From the NCBI GenBank assembly GCA_945910005.1, contig OX246741.1, positions 7,067,788-7,131,787 on the forward strand: a DNA stretch of 64,000 nt. The letters run 5' to 3'. Position numbers and translations under genes: made by a program. The notes beneath the pieces were generated by a model. It was not told where the DNA came from and made no database searches. It saw nothing but the letters and a program-made list of their open reading frames with translations. Below, piece by piece: positions 37,001-45,566 of this stretch. This DNA is from Isoperla grammatica. Its lineage: Eukaryota; Arthropoda; Insecta; Plecoptera; Perlodidae. Every line of letters begins with the position of its first letter. The first letter of the stretch is position 1.

Positions 37001-37895
37001 TCGACTCGCACATTGGATTCAACATAAAAAAGCTCGCCACGCTCAGTGACTTCAGATTCCCATTCCAACTCGGAGTCTTCTCCACCAATTTGAAGAATGA
37101 AACAAAGAGAAGTTTATTTTAAAGTGTATTTGTGATGGAAATGGAATGGAGCAAAACAGAAACCTATAACTAGAATGTAAAGTTTCATCCAAAATAAATG
37201 CTCTCATTAATATACAATCAAAATACAAAATATACCATACAACAATATATACAATATACAATGTACATATCTCTACTGGCAGACTTAACACCTCGTTACT
37301 TAGATTGCATTTGTCGTTTGTTTACAAGCAGAATTTTCGCTTTGGTTGGCCTAGTGCCAAGTAATGGTAGGTCTATACGCGATTGGATTATTAGCCATCC
37401 CGTATCAGTCCGATCGATAGCTAGGGTCCAGGCTTAAGCCCAGAAATGTCCAGGTTAAACATTCACAACAAGGGCACTAATAACCATCGTTTCAGCATTG
37501 GGCAAAGTTACCCCTTCCGATGTTGGGGAAAAGAGGCTTTAGGCCTGGAGAATCTTACCAAACTTTGAGCTGTCTTGGCACATATACATGGACATGCCAA
37601 ACTTAGGCAAGATACTAGGCCTAGTTTAGCCCGTACAGCCTAGGACCTAGGTTAGGTTAAGGTAGGCCTAGGCCTACTGACATTCCTCATGTTTACCTGA
37701 TCCTGAACAAAACGACGAAGAGCTCGAGCCAGTTTCCGAGCCGGATCCTCCCCACCAATCATCAGACCCACTTCCACTTGCAGATTGGTCATCAGAGCTA
37801 CAACCACCGTCTCCACGGTGGTAGTTGTTGACTCGAAGCCGACGAGGTGTCGGATCCTGCACCAGAAGTGCCTGCCGCTCTGAAATGTTATCCAT
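20358..37895 (-). CDS. INTU: Inturned planar cell polarity / ciliogenesis protein, 17 exons
   Basis: INTU is a planar-polarity effector that with Fuzzy and Wdpcp (CPLANE) controls cilium assembly. Minus-strand exons: 37697-37895, 36909-37076, 36247-36416, 35427-35699, 34835-34909, 33933-34081, 33220-33390, 32570-32795, 31707-31997, 30938-30987, 30324-30535, 29639-29749, 28128-28300, 25504-25583, 21738-21927, 21030-21172 and 20358-20469. Every junction is GT-AG with matching phase, giving 930 aa, near the vertebrate length. Residues 1-66 are acidic and Ser-rich. The PDZ domain spans about 190-280 (MVSGFVPQGEAM, KIGDWLRSVDGQEV). Longin-like segments follow (RGSFLTLHHLVPEV; RWLPLPRETQAQLDEAL; GSCLFHKGYLL). 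The C-terminus has KEHGVLFECS and GRLFF. The start is the ATG at 37895. The exon 2 acceptor could be 3 bases further out (37079). Several introns carry transposons; the coding sequence looks intact. Confidence 0.95.
20621..20969. mobile_element. hAT-type MITE, TIR TAGAGGTAC
   Basis: The ends TAGAGGTACTGTATGTGAAA and TTTTCACGTACCTCTA are inverted. Inside are words such as AGCATTTTG and GTAGCATCTAT, shared with the related element at 31363-31686. Flanking bases do not form a clean duplication. It lies in INTU between exons 16 and 17. Confidence 0.7.
21995..22300. repeat. (GA)n/(GATA)n microsatellites with two copies of a LINE-tail-like segment
   Basis: Runs of GA and GATA alternate with two related segments containing GGCGGGATTAAGGCCAG (near 22065 and 22229), each preceded by GGTCTTTWTT. 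This resembles 3' tails of retroposons anchored in microsatellites. Intron 15 is not otherwise explained here. Confidence 0.6.
22566..25331. repeat. 51-bp satellite array, about 54 units, in INTU intron 14
   Basis: The unit reads roughly GGTTGCTATGCAACACGTAG, CGCATAGTTGCTATACGACA, TGGTATTAGAT. Because 51 is divisible by three, the minus strand stays open for hundreds of codons (HSNHLIPCRIATMRYVL repeated); this is not a gene. Variants include units with GCAGATGGTTGCTATAC and some 30-bp deletions. A rare junction (TAGGACATGGTATAAGATGG) occurs near 23403 and 25213, showing that a block of about 1.8 kb was duplicated inside the array. Each unit holds the short palindrome GTTGCTATGCAAC. Confidence 0.97.
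25590..27806 (+). mobile_element. 5'-truncated non-LTR retrotransposon (LINE), antisense in INTU intron 13
   Basis: An open frame runs to a stop at 27248 and encodes a reverse transcriptase. Visible motifs are YRPISLLSILSK, the motif A segment FLDLAKAFD (near 26085), motif B GVPQGTVLGPLLF, and the catalytic FADD (near 26352). A further thumb-like region ends LNKST..YLGILID. No endonuclease domain is present, so it is truncated at the 5' end. The 3' end is a short (TGAAAC)n tail near 27806, as in Jockey/I/CR1-type elements. The reading frame is intact, which suggests a recent insertion. It begins directly beside the acceptor of INTU exon 14. Confidence 0.9.
25605..27248 (+). CDS. LINE reverse transcriptase (partial ORF2)
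   Basis: About 547 codons of ORF2 remain from the truncated 5' end to the TAA at 27248. The reverse transcriptase palm is complete, with aspartates in FLDLAKAFD and FADDT. The upstream endonuclease region is missing, so no autonomous mobility is expected. The C-terminal part is Lys/Asn-rich and ends GKMKPGY. Codon use is strongly A-rich, unlike the GC-richer INTU exons. The clade cannot be fixed by eye. Confidence 0.85.
   Translation, partial: QVSMLVKKRNTFLIPVTTTEITNYISKMKPDTATGPDQISTQLIINNKESIAIPLLHIINKSFETGTYPETFKIAHIKPLHKKDNTTLPQNYRPISLLSILSKIHEKCIKVRFYSFLEENNLISHNQFGFRKNASTEDAILKLTSHINTMIDKNQKPLAIFLDLAKAFDTISHTVLLNKLHSLGIRGLAYELIKSYIQERPQYVKINNTISKPRKIKFGVPQGTVLGPLLFLVYINSLCKIKIDGEIITFADDTVVIFYGKNWHEVHKKAELGFQKIRQWLDTNLLTLNETKTSYITFSTKISFQPVLSVIKLHNYNCKQMDHSCTCYTLNKSTSIKYLGILIDQYLKWDIHINTLIKKLRCIMPSMYDLRHILNQDTIKTVYFALVQSILQYGITGWGGAHDTHIKRLMSAQNTILKIIFKKEHRYPTEELYRNTNILQIRKLYVLALSRITHANKLNYNPAPNISKTTTRSKTNKELFIHRVNKTFQQRHATFIGPKVYNKLPLKIRSTKNKHSFNLQLKKWVQTLPMCTVHNIINNTGKMKPGY
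28440..28612 (+). repeat. Dispersed repeat with CGAAAC stem core, single copy
   Basis: It starts GAGTGATCAAGACC..GGTCGAAACGTCTCG and continues to a block AAGGTAAGCTGTTGGATCC. It is almost identical to both halves of the inverted pair at 54047-54336, and shares core and end block with copies at 32155-32272 and 48985-49101. It lies in INTU intron 12. Confidence 0.8.
28708..29403 (-). pseudogene. 3' fragment of a LINE: RNase H and C-terminal zinc knuckle
   Basis: About 220 codons on the minus strand encode an RNase H-like segment (IQWIPSHCQILGNEKADFLA) followed by CKLCGSDVQDRAHLFRC, a CX2C..HX4C knuckle, and LYWIVRQKNG before the stop. An A-rich tail follows. The N-terminal catalytic part of RNase H and everything upstream are missing. 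It is the same family as the fragments at 30076-30270 and, more distantly, 55728-56394. It lies in INTU intron 12 in the sense direction. Confidence 0.85.
29840..30320 (+). repeat. Third copy of a dispersed repeat, interrupted by a LINE tail
   Basis: Sequence from about 29865 to 30075 (TTCCTACCATCTAATTGAAA, GTGTGAAAGAACGCCAGGA, GCGTGCATGCAAGAGGCAGT) matches repeats at 412-640 and 2440-2650. The match resumes after 30270 (AAGGATCTGAGGTCGGTGTG). Between lies a foreign insert ending in poly-A. Confidence 0.7.
30076..30270 (+). pseudogene. Short LINE 3' end nested in the repeat
   Basis: The plus strand encodes EPATCKLCNFEPQDRAHLFR and, later, LPNDTGRSEKEAILYWIARK before a stop, then 15 A residues. 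This matches the C-terminus of the LINE fragment at 28708-29403. It is strongly 5'-truncated and inserted into the older repeat. It lies in INTU intron 11 in antisense. Confidence 0.85.
31363..31686. mobile_element. hAT-type MITE with 8-bp duplication TATATAGG
   Basis: Inverted ends TAGAGATACGT bound 324 bp and the flanks carry a perfect 8-bp duplication, TATATAGG (31355-31362 and 31687-31694). The interior shares GCATTTTGTAGC-type words with 20621-20969. It lies in INTU intron 9, 20 bases downstream of the exon 9 donor. Confidence 0.9.
32155..32272 (-). repeat. Diverged copy of the CGAAAC-stem repeat
   Basis: On the minus strand GAGTGAACAAGGCC, a short loop and GGCCGAAACAG are followed about 75 bases later by AGGTAAGCTGTTGGG. 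The stem sequence differs from other copies but pairing is kept. It lies in INTU intron 8. Confidence 0.7.
35268..35415. mobile_element. Near-perfect 148-bp foldback beside the INTU PDZ-exon donor
   Basis: Arms of about 60 bp (starting TTTACAGCTACGCGTTGCGA) are inverted with one mismatch and one 2-base gap, around a loop of roughly 25 bases. It starts 12 bases inside the intron that follows exon 4. Such a transcript would fold into a long hairpin. Confidence 0.9.
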
Positions 37896-38079
37896 TTTAA
37901 ACACTTTTTAAACGAACATACGTCATAACACTACTGTCACTTTTCACTCTTCTAAACTAAAGGGTTTAGTCCTGCACATGATAATAAGAGGGAATTTGCA
38001 CGTTTCACTATTTTTAGAGTATTTTGACACACGAACGTACGACCGACCACCTGTTTTTGTTTGGGAAATTGGGAGTGGC

Positions 38080-38200
38080 TATCCTCACGGTACGTGAGAC
38101 TAGCATCAATCTTCACGGTACGTGAGACGCGTGAAACTAGCATCAACCTTCACGGGTACGTAGCCCTAGGCAAGATGGCTATCCTCACGGTTTGTTTATA
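38080..38200 (+). repeat. Short imperfect repeats upstream of INTU
   Basis: The words CTTCACGG(G)TACGT, ACTAGCATCAA and GGCTATCCTCACGGT recur in this stretch, about 200-300 bases upstream of the INTU start codon. They may be promoter elements or tandem debris. No TATA box was seen. Confidence 0.5.
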
Positions 38201-38515
38201 CCTTATAACATACCCACGTCCGCCCACGTCTTCTATCAAATCAAGAGTTACAGAGTAAGTTGAAGGATTACAAGAGTTTCTTGGATAGGATAGGCACTAG
38301 GTGACCACTCTCCTCTGAAACACGTTGGTTAGAGCAGATTGGAGGGTTCGAAAGCTTGTGTAACAGCTTCGTTCTCTTCATCAACTGCTCGGCAGTCCAG
38401 GTTAGTGGAGGAACCTATATGACTGGTCAAAGTTACACCGTCCTTTCGGATGGGACGTAAAGCCGATAGTCCGCCGTGATAGGCTACTTTTCGATAGAAG
38501 TAGGCCTTAGCCTAC

Positions 38516-39380
38516 AGGTCTGTTCGTTTGTCGTACTCTGATTGATCTAGATCAGTCAGAGCAACTTATGGCCGTTCTTTTGTAAATTGGTACTCCAGAT
38601 CAAGATGAGGCGTGTGTTCGTTTGTCCGAAGTAAGTTACTCGAAGTAAGCTAGAGTTCGAATATCTACTCTGGGTCTGGAGGAGGTGTAAGTAGAGTAGA
38701 GTAGGGAGAGTAAATACAAATGGCGGATGAGCGGCAAGAAGCAATGTCAACAAATATGTAAATGCGTTGATATTGAAGGATGAAGGGGGGGCTCACATCA
38801 TTGTGGATGATTGTTTCGTGTTAAAAAATGACATGGAGCAAATTATTATAGGCCCTAGCTAAGCTAGGCCTAGTCTTATATATCCCCTAGGCAGGGTATA
38901 TATAAGTCTTTGCCCTAGGCCATCCCAGGCCTACATTTATTGCACCTAGGGCTGGTCTTTGCATATAAAGAAATACTGGGGCGTAGGGCCTAGGGCTTAC
39001 ATCTTCACAGTACTTCTTTATGGTATTTCTCTTATTTCTCTCTTGATCTATTTCTACAATTCTCATAATCATCTCAACGTCATCGTCGGAACTTGAGTCA
39101 GAACTCGATACAAGTAAACTTTCATACTCGTCATCGTTGAACAATTCCAACTCAAATGCATCATTCATTGCGACAAAAAGATGAAAAATCAGCAGAACTG
39201 TCACGTCGAAGAGGTTATGCTGACAACATGCTTGTCTATCTGTTAAAAATGGCGTTCTTTTGTCATGATCTGGAGTACGTACTCCAAGCAGCATAGAGCA
39301 GGTAATGACGTTTTTACTCTGACTCTGAAGTTATCGGAGTTGCTCTACTCTACTCTGGAGTAAGACAAACGAACAGACCT
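38516..39380. mobile_element. PIF/Harbinger-like DNA transposon remnant
   Basis: The ends AGGTCTGTTCGTTTGTC are inverted (38516 onward and up to 39380) and flanked by a 3-bp duplication TAC. The inner part also has inverted AGAGCAACT. On the minus strand a frame from the internal ATG near 39172 reads MNDAFELELFNDDEYESLLV, then a Ser/Asp run, then VEIDQERNKRN. This resembles the acidic N-terminus of Harbinger-type nucleases but no DDE domain follows. At 865 bp it is a deleted, non-autonomous copy. Confidence 0.75.
38987..39172 (-). pseudogene. N-terminal transposase fragment in the Harbinger-like element
   Basis: About 57 codons from the ATG near 39172 encode an acidic, Ser-rich N-terminus (SSSDSSSDDDVEMIMRIVEI), then basic KRNTIKKYCEDV. 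A possible donor follows in the KKYCEDV region. The downstream catalytic domain is absent. The assignment rests on the terminal repeats plus the general character of Harbinger proteins. Confidence 0.4.
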
Positions 39381-39383
39381 TAC

Positions 39384-39716
39384 GCCTAGGGGGATTAGAA
39401 ACACAATGGCCTAGGCTAGGCTACGTACCGGTAGACCTACCAGGCTTCCCCTCCTCCCTTCCTCATTGCCATTCATCAATCATCCCTCATCAGGCTAAAG
39501 AGGGCATTGTGCCCTACACTGTCCTTAATTACAATAAACTAAAGTAAGAGTTTACGTCTAGGGCCTAAGTCTAGTCTTCGAAGTGTATAAGTCGGGAACC
39601 TATAAACGTTATTTTCTCGAACATGGTGGAGTTTCTTGGCAGTTTTGTTTATATCTGCCAATAGAGGGCCAAATGCCGATTGTGATGGAGTGTTCAAGTT
39701 GATTAAACATACCCAT

Positions 39717-39753
<37 letters not shown>

Positions 39754-40475
39754 CAGCTCCCTCTTCTGCGGCTGGGCCTTATAATATCAAGAGTATACGT
39801 CTTAATGCCTACGCCTAGGCCTATAAGCCATTTCAGAGTGTCATGTAGAGTCTAGCCCAGGCCTACGTTAGGCCTAGCTAGGCTTTAGGGCCATTGCATA
39901 GGCCATTGTAGAGTGTCATGTAGGGTCTAGCTCAGGTCTAGGGACAAGTCCACAGGCCATTGTATTTTAGTGTCATTTTCATATCGAATTCCCAACTAGC
40001 ATAGTTGGTTGCCCCCCTACATTGTAGATGTAAAAACCCTGTAATGTAGGGTCTAGCCCAGGTCTATGTCTAGGCTTTAGGACCATTGTATAGGCCATTG
40101 GAGAGTGTCATGTAGGGTCTAGCCTAGGTCTAGGAAGTGGCCGAGGCTTGACTGGCACATCAAAGATCAAGGGTCTGATCTCTTTGGCTGTCGTAGGGTC
40201 TAGCCTAGGCCTACCCGTACCATTGGGTTTGAAGTAAGTGGCAGGAAGGCGGCGGAGAGGAAGATCAGGGAAGAGATGGAAGGAGGCGGTAGGCAGAGAC
40301 CTGGAGAATTGTAGGCCTACTTATTTCATTGTCTTCATTTTTCAGTTGGGGCCTTCTTCTTCACGAAGAGGAGGAGAGCAGATGAGAGATGTGGAAGGGA
40401 GTTGAGCATGGGAAGATCAGGATGTCTATTGGAGTCATCAACCCTGCCAGAAGCAGGAAATTGGGTTACATTGTA
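39384..40475. other. AGGCCTAG-rich intergenic DNA
   Basis: Several imperfect repeats of TAGGGTCTAGCCCAGG and CCATTGTAGAGTGTCATGTA occur at 39830-40140. They look like decayed tandem repeats. No gene. Confidence 0.5.
39718..39753 (+). repeat. (TAG)n microsatellite
   Basis: A dozen uninterrupted TAG triplets. The surroundings are rich in AGGCCTAG words, found throughout the window. Confidence 0.95.
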
Positions 40476-41120
40476 AAGCCGCGTTCACATAAATGACTAG
40501 TGACTATTGACTATTGACTATTGACTATTGATTAGTGACTAAGCGAATTGAACCATAGGCGATACGTGCTGACGTTCACACAACTTTACTTTTGACTTAT
40601 GACTATTGACTATTGACTAACGAATTGAAGATATCTGGAAGTCATAGTTACAACCAATCACAACGTTCGCGTTCAGCCAATGAATGTGGAGCAACGGAAG
40701 TCAATACCACTATTCAATTACTGTCAAGTGTATATTTGTTTTTGACTATTTCCGGCGAATATTATTTATTTATTATTTTTATGAAGCTGTCATACAATAA
40801 AATATTCTTATTTTGAAAACAAATCTTCAAAACAAACAAGAAACATACAAAACCTTCACAACTTGGTTAAGCCCATCATTAAACGTTTTAACTGGTGAAC
40901 AGTTACTTTCGCCATACCTCGTTTTCTTCATAATGTTGCAATTTTATTATTTTGACAGCTCGTTGTTTGTCAATCAGTTTGATTCATTTGTTCTAGGTGG
41001 CAGATCATACGTGTCAAAGAACTTAGTTGTGTAGTGTTCATATCTTTCTTTGGGTAGTCAATAATCACTAGTCAATAGTCAATAGTCAGTAATCAATAGT
41101 CATTTATGTGAATGCGGCTT
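40476..41120 (+). mobile_element. 645-bp MITE, TIR AAGCCGC(G/A)TTCACATAAATG, copy 1
   Basis: Inverted termini AAGCCGCGTTCACATAAATG and CATTTATGTGAATGCGGCTT are followed inward by tandem TGACTAT words. The interior is nearly identical to the copy at 44935-45564 in opposite orientation, including a 67-codon open frame that translates identically. The left flank is TA; the right flank is AA, so the duplication is uncertain. No transposase is encoded. Confidence 0.92.
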
Positions 41121-41570
41121 AAGGATTCATTTACTGTATATTAGCCATTTCTGATTTTTACTTGAAAATGTTTTAGGCCTATTTGGTATTCTCTTAAAAA
41201 TTAAACCTGTAACAAGTTTTAAGTCTATACTAGAAAAAGTCACAAAATGAAACGATACAACAGAACTTTCAGTGAAACACGGTGAAAACTATTTCAAATA
41301 ATTATTTCATACATTATAAGTAAATTTGTAATTGTATAAATATTATGTGTCCTAATAAATAAATAAATAAATAAATTCCGTGCTTTTGTATATTTATATT
41401 TGCGTTCATTTTAAGAAAAGGTTCTGCAATGGTACTGGCACATGTGCTGGATTTGAATGAATAATGGAAGATTACATTTAAAATCAAGGGTTTTGATTTT
41501 GAATGTCATCAAATCTAAAACACAAATGTCTTGAAAATATAAACATTTGAACATTTAATTGTTTTCAGCG

Positions 41571-41885
41571 GTTACGTTATTTTCTTCAACGAGGATGCTC
41601 TACTGTGGCATCTACCATCTCAACTGCAGCAGCCAACCAAGCCATGTCAAAGCAGCGGTAAGTGCAGCTTAAGTTTCAACTTAAGTCAGATGATTATATG
41701 ATTGGATTATGTGTATTGTAATTTAATTAAAAATACCGGTATTAAAAATATCAATGTTCAAATATTCAATATTGTTTTCAGCGGTCATAGATTTTCTTTG
41801 ATGAAGATTCTCCGCTGAAGCAATCTAGAGTCTCAACTGCAGCCACGTCAAAGCAGTGGTGACTGTGAGTGCAGCTTAAGTTTAC
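41571..41885 (+). other. Duplicated exon-like segments
   Basis: Two homologous segments each follow TTGTTTTCAG (ending about 41570 and 41780). The first ends at a donor CAGCG/GTAAGT (41661). The second is closely similar (TTTCTTTGATGAAGATTCTC versus TTTCTTCAACGAGGATGCTC; CAAAGCAG) but carries stops in the corresponding frames. They look like a duplicated exon of a plus-strand transcript, coding or not, or a repeated element. Confidence 0.35.
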
Positions 41886-42417
41886 CTTTAAATACATTCC
41901 ACATATGCGTATGTAGATATAATACAAGGCTACACGTGTACCTTATCTGAGTCTTTCTTTTCGTTTCAGAAACATCAAGATTCCCTATGACCTTGGATGT
42001 CACTATTCTGCAGAGTTAGCAAGAAGCCAAGATTATAGGATAGGGTTTTGATAGATTCAGATCTTTCTTAATTGACTTGAATTGCGTTAGTTTTAAAGTT
42101 ATATATCTCGTAGCACGAAGTCAAACCGAACAATATTTGAAACGTAATTTTGACATTGGCATGAAGACTAACTTCAGTGTTTTATTATGTCCGAAAGAAC
42201 ACTTACAATAACTAATGTTATGAAAGTTGAAAACATAATTCCTCAAGAACTGTGGCAGAAATGGTCTGATAATATTCTTCTGATCCACATAAAGTGAAAT
42301 GTTTGTGTTTTGCTTCATTTCCATGCACGTATGTGTGCATGATGTCACATATGTATGTTTCTTTACCAGCAGCTTATGTCAACCACACACAACAGTAACA
42401 CCGACCTTGCTTATTAG

Positions 42418-43179
42418 CGGGATTTCTGTGACCCATTCCTGGAGAAAATGGTGAGAAGATAGTTTTGAGTTTTGATTAGTCTACAGTAGTCCCACGTTAA
42501 TTCGAATTTCAAAAAACCCCAAAAACTACAAATTGAATTACAAAATTTTGAATTAAAAAAAACTTTAAAACTAAGCACCATACCCAAATCTTCTGCTAGG
42601 ACTCCGTCAATAGTTTGAATTACACATAACTTTGAATTAACTGTTTGAATTTACGAGGGACTACTGTAGCCAGCCCTTTCTAGTCTAGTAACGTCCTTTG
42701 AAAGTAGCCGAGGTGTAATAACTCGATCCATCTGAAATTTTAGCCCCTCAGTTGTCGAAAAGAAAATCGTTGACACTTTCAATCACGCTAGGGCTAAACA
42801 AAACTTCATTGAAAATGTAGGTGAGAGATCTTTATCATTTTAAGGAAAATTCAATACCGGTACTGAGTCAGTCGATTTTATTTCCACGGTACCAACACCA
42901 CCTATTTTTATATTTTAGATCTACTATTTCTTCAATTGTGTATTAACTTTAAATTGTTTCAAAATATTTTTCGATTGGTAAACATCTTCTTTGCTGATAT
43001 TGTATGATACAGTAGATCCAGACATTTTTTTTTATTTGTATGGCCTACTCTAACTTTTATGTTATGTTTTGTGCTTCTTAAGTTTTCACACTTTATAACC
43101 GTGCATCACCTTTCAGGAACACTGCGAGACCTTCGGCAAGTTCGAGACTGCGAGCATCGACACCGACTGTTGGGGTTGA
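42418..43179 (+). CDS. Candidate terminal exons of an unknown small CX9C-type protein
   Basis: Two exons join in phase: 42418-42450 (acceptor TTATTAG, donor GTGAGA) encoding RDFCDPFLEKM, and 43117-43179 (acceptor CCTTTCAG) encoding EHCETFGKFETASIDTDCWG and a stop. The junction creates C-x9-C (CDPFLEKMEHC). The second exon is GC-richer than its surroundings, as the real exons here are. AATAAA at 43610 could end the transcript. Upstream exons were not identified and I do not recognise the family. Coding is inferred from splice sites and composition only. Confidence 0.35.
42481..42670. mobile_element. MITE, TIR CTACAGTAGTCCC
   Basis: CTACAGTAGTCCCACGTTAA and its inverted partner near 42650-42668 (GAGGGACTACTGTAG) bound about 188 bp of A-rich, GAATT-containing sequence. 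The terminal word resembles pogo/Tigger-type ends. It overlaps the intron of the candidate gene above. A decayed relative may lie at 49316-49578. Confidence 0.7.
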
Positions 43180-44934
43180 CGTAGACCGAGGAAACTTTGT
43201 GTGTGAGCCGGCCATGAAGCCATGTCATACGATGAAAAGACCTGAGCTCATTTCGTTATCGCATGCTTCCTAGGATAATGGAGTGGGCAAGGCAACTATG
43301 AACTCTGTGGAATTGTTAACACTGAAAACAGGTTCATTATTAATTTGTTGACTAGATTCCAACACAGTAGTATAATTTGTATATTAATGCAGTCCTAGAC
43401 CTGGTGTTGCAAACTGTTGAACTCGACTACATAGGCCTGTGGTAAAATGTAACATATTTGAGTGGTATTGTAGTTCTTCATTTCAAGTCAAACTTTATTT
43501 CAAGATCAGTGATTAACAATGTCATTGAGTTCAAAGTTACGACATTTAGTAATGTCATAGTATATTATGTAGTGTACACTAGGGGTTACTTCACAGTTTA
43601 TGCGAGAGTAATAAAACTGTTATTGAAAAGCCTAATCCTTCCAGCTATCCAGATCTACTTCCTTTTTGTAGGATGCATATTCATGTTGCCAAGTAATTAA
43701 TAAGTTATAAGTAGGCCTACCGATAACTGAGAATAATGAATCAGCAAATTGACGGAATAATCAAAACATAAAACAATAAAACAAAACTTGAACTTGCAAA
43801 ATCAGTTTGAATTTATGAAATTTCAAAAAAGTCCGTGTACGCAACTTAGGAGGATGTCGAGTGGTTTACTTGTTTGGCTAGTGTGAGGAGGGGGTGGGGG
43901 GGGAGACCGGAGCAGCTGTTGTCTGCTCGCGTAATTTCACGGGAAGTGTCTAGATGGGCAGTGCCTGAACTTAAGGTCTACCTTTGTAAATATTATAGCC
44001 TACAACGGTTCATAACGTTTTTTGCAATGTTGTAATACTTTGGGAACGAAAAGAGATTTGGAGGCTTTTCTAGTAGCAGATGAAGATTTCGTTATTTTTT
44101 GCGTATGAGCGGGATCCTTGTCGATAATCTGGTCCACGTTTTGCATTTTACGAAGTCGATTTTGTTAAGTTCTGTCTTATATTTTCGTAATGCAATTTTT
44201 ATGGGATTCTGTTGAATGAGCACTATCATGTCCCATCCCTAGTAATAGGAATCCATAAAGGAGCTATTAGCTATTACTGTTGTGCTCGTCGTGTAGTTTC
44301 ACAGCCGATAAAGCTGAACTAAAACATGCATATGGCTATGGTAGAATGTCCATAATAACTAGGGATGTCAATTGATTAAATTATTGTAATCGATAATCGA
44401 ATTCACTTTCACCTCCATAATCGATTATTAATCGATTTTAATCGTTTTGTTAAATGTCGGTATAGTAGCAAGTTTCTTCCAAACTTCGGTCTGGTTTCGG
44501 TTAGTTTGAATTGCCCGCGCAAGCCACGAGTTCGCAATTCGACTTTTTTTCGACTATCGATATATTTTACGTCACGGAGTATTTTTGTTATGTTCTGTCC
44601 AAGATTTCGACGATAATTTCTGTCCTAGCTAGGCCTGAAGGGCTATAGTTATTCACTTCCCGTTTTTTTTTAACCAATAAGTAATTAAGTATGCTGAATA
44701 TGTGTCGTAATATTATTATTTTCATGTGCAGCGTAATTAAAATTTACGTGATGTGAACTAAAAATCCTAGCGACTTTTCTAACCTTAGGCCTACTTCTCT
44801 TGTTATTTGTGAACAAACATAACAACTCGTATTTTTATAGATCGTAGGCGTCGAATGCTGGGTCTAGGGTAGGCGACTAGACACAGCTATTCAAAATATG
44901 ACTGAAAATTCGGCTCAAATTATGACGCAAAGTA

Positions 44935-45564
44935 AAGCCGCATTCACATAAATGACTATTGATTACTGACTATTGACTATTGACTAGTGATTATTGACTA
45001 CCCAAAGAAAGATATGAACACTACACAACAAAGTTCTTTGACACGTATGATCTGCCACCTAGAACAAATGAATCAAACTGATTGACAAACAACGAGCTGT
45101 CAAAATAATAAAATTGCAACATTATGAAGAAAACGAGGTATGGCGATAGTAACTGTTCACCAGTTAAAACGTTTAATGATGGGCTTAACCAAGTTGTGAA
45201 GGTTTTGATGTTTTTTGTTTGTTTTGAAGATTTGTTTTCAAAATAAGAATATTTTATTGTATGACAGCTTCATAAAAATAATAAATAAATAATATTCGCC
45301 GGAAATAGTCAAAAACAAATATACACTTGACAGTAATTGAATAGTGGTATTGACTTCCGTTGCTCCACATTCATTGGCTGAACGCGAACGTTGTGATTGG
45401 TTGTAACTATGACTTCCAGATATCTTCAATTCGTTAGTCAATAGTCAATAGTCATAAGTCAAAAGTAAAGTTGTGTGAACGTCAGCACGTATCGCCTATG
45501 GTTCAATTCGCTTAGTCACTAATCAATAGTCAATAGTCACTAGTCATTTATGTGAACGCGGCTT
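44935..45564 (-). mobile_element. MITE copy 2, inverted relative to 40476-41120
   Basis: Same termini and interior as copy 1, in reverse orientation. It is flanked by TA on both sides (44933-44934, 45565-45566), consistent with a 2-bp target duplication. It is nested in the hAT element. The 67-codon frame shared with copy 1 is identical at protein level but has no recognisable function. Confidence 0.92.
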
Positions 45565-45566
45565 TA

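Noticed and set aside
37896..37904. A start three codons upstream for INTU
   Set aside because: The upstream codon is GTG, not ATG. The first ATG is at 37895 and gives a normal-length protein.
40613..45441. Identical 67-codon frames taken as a gene pair
   Set aside because: They lie inside two copies of one MITE. Identity reflects recent copying, not selection on a protein.
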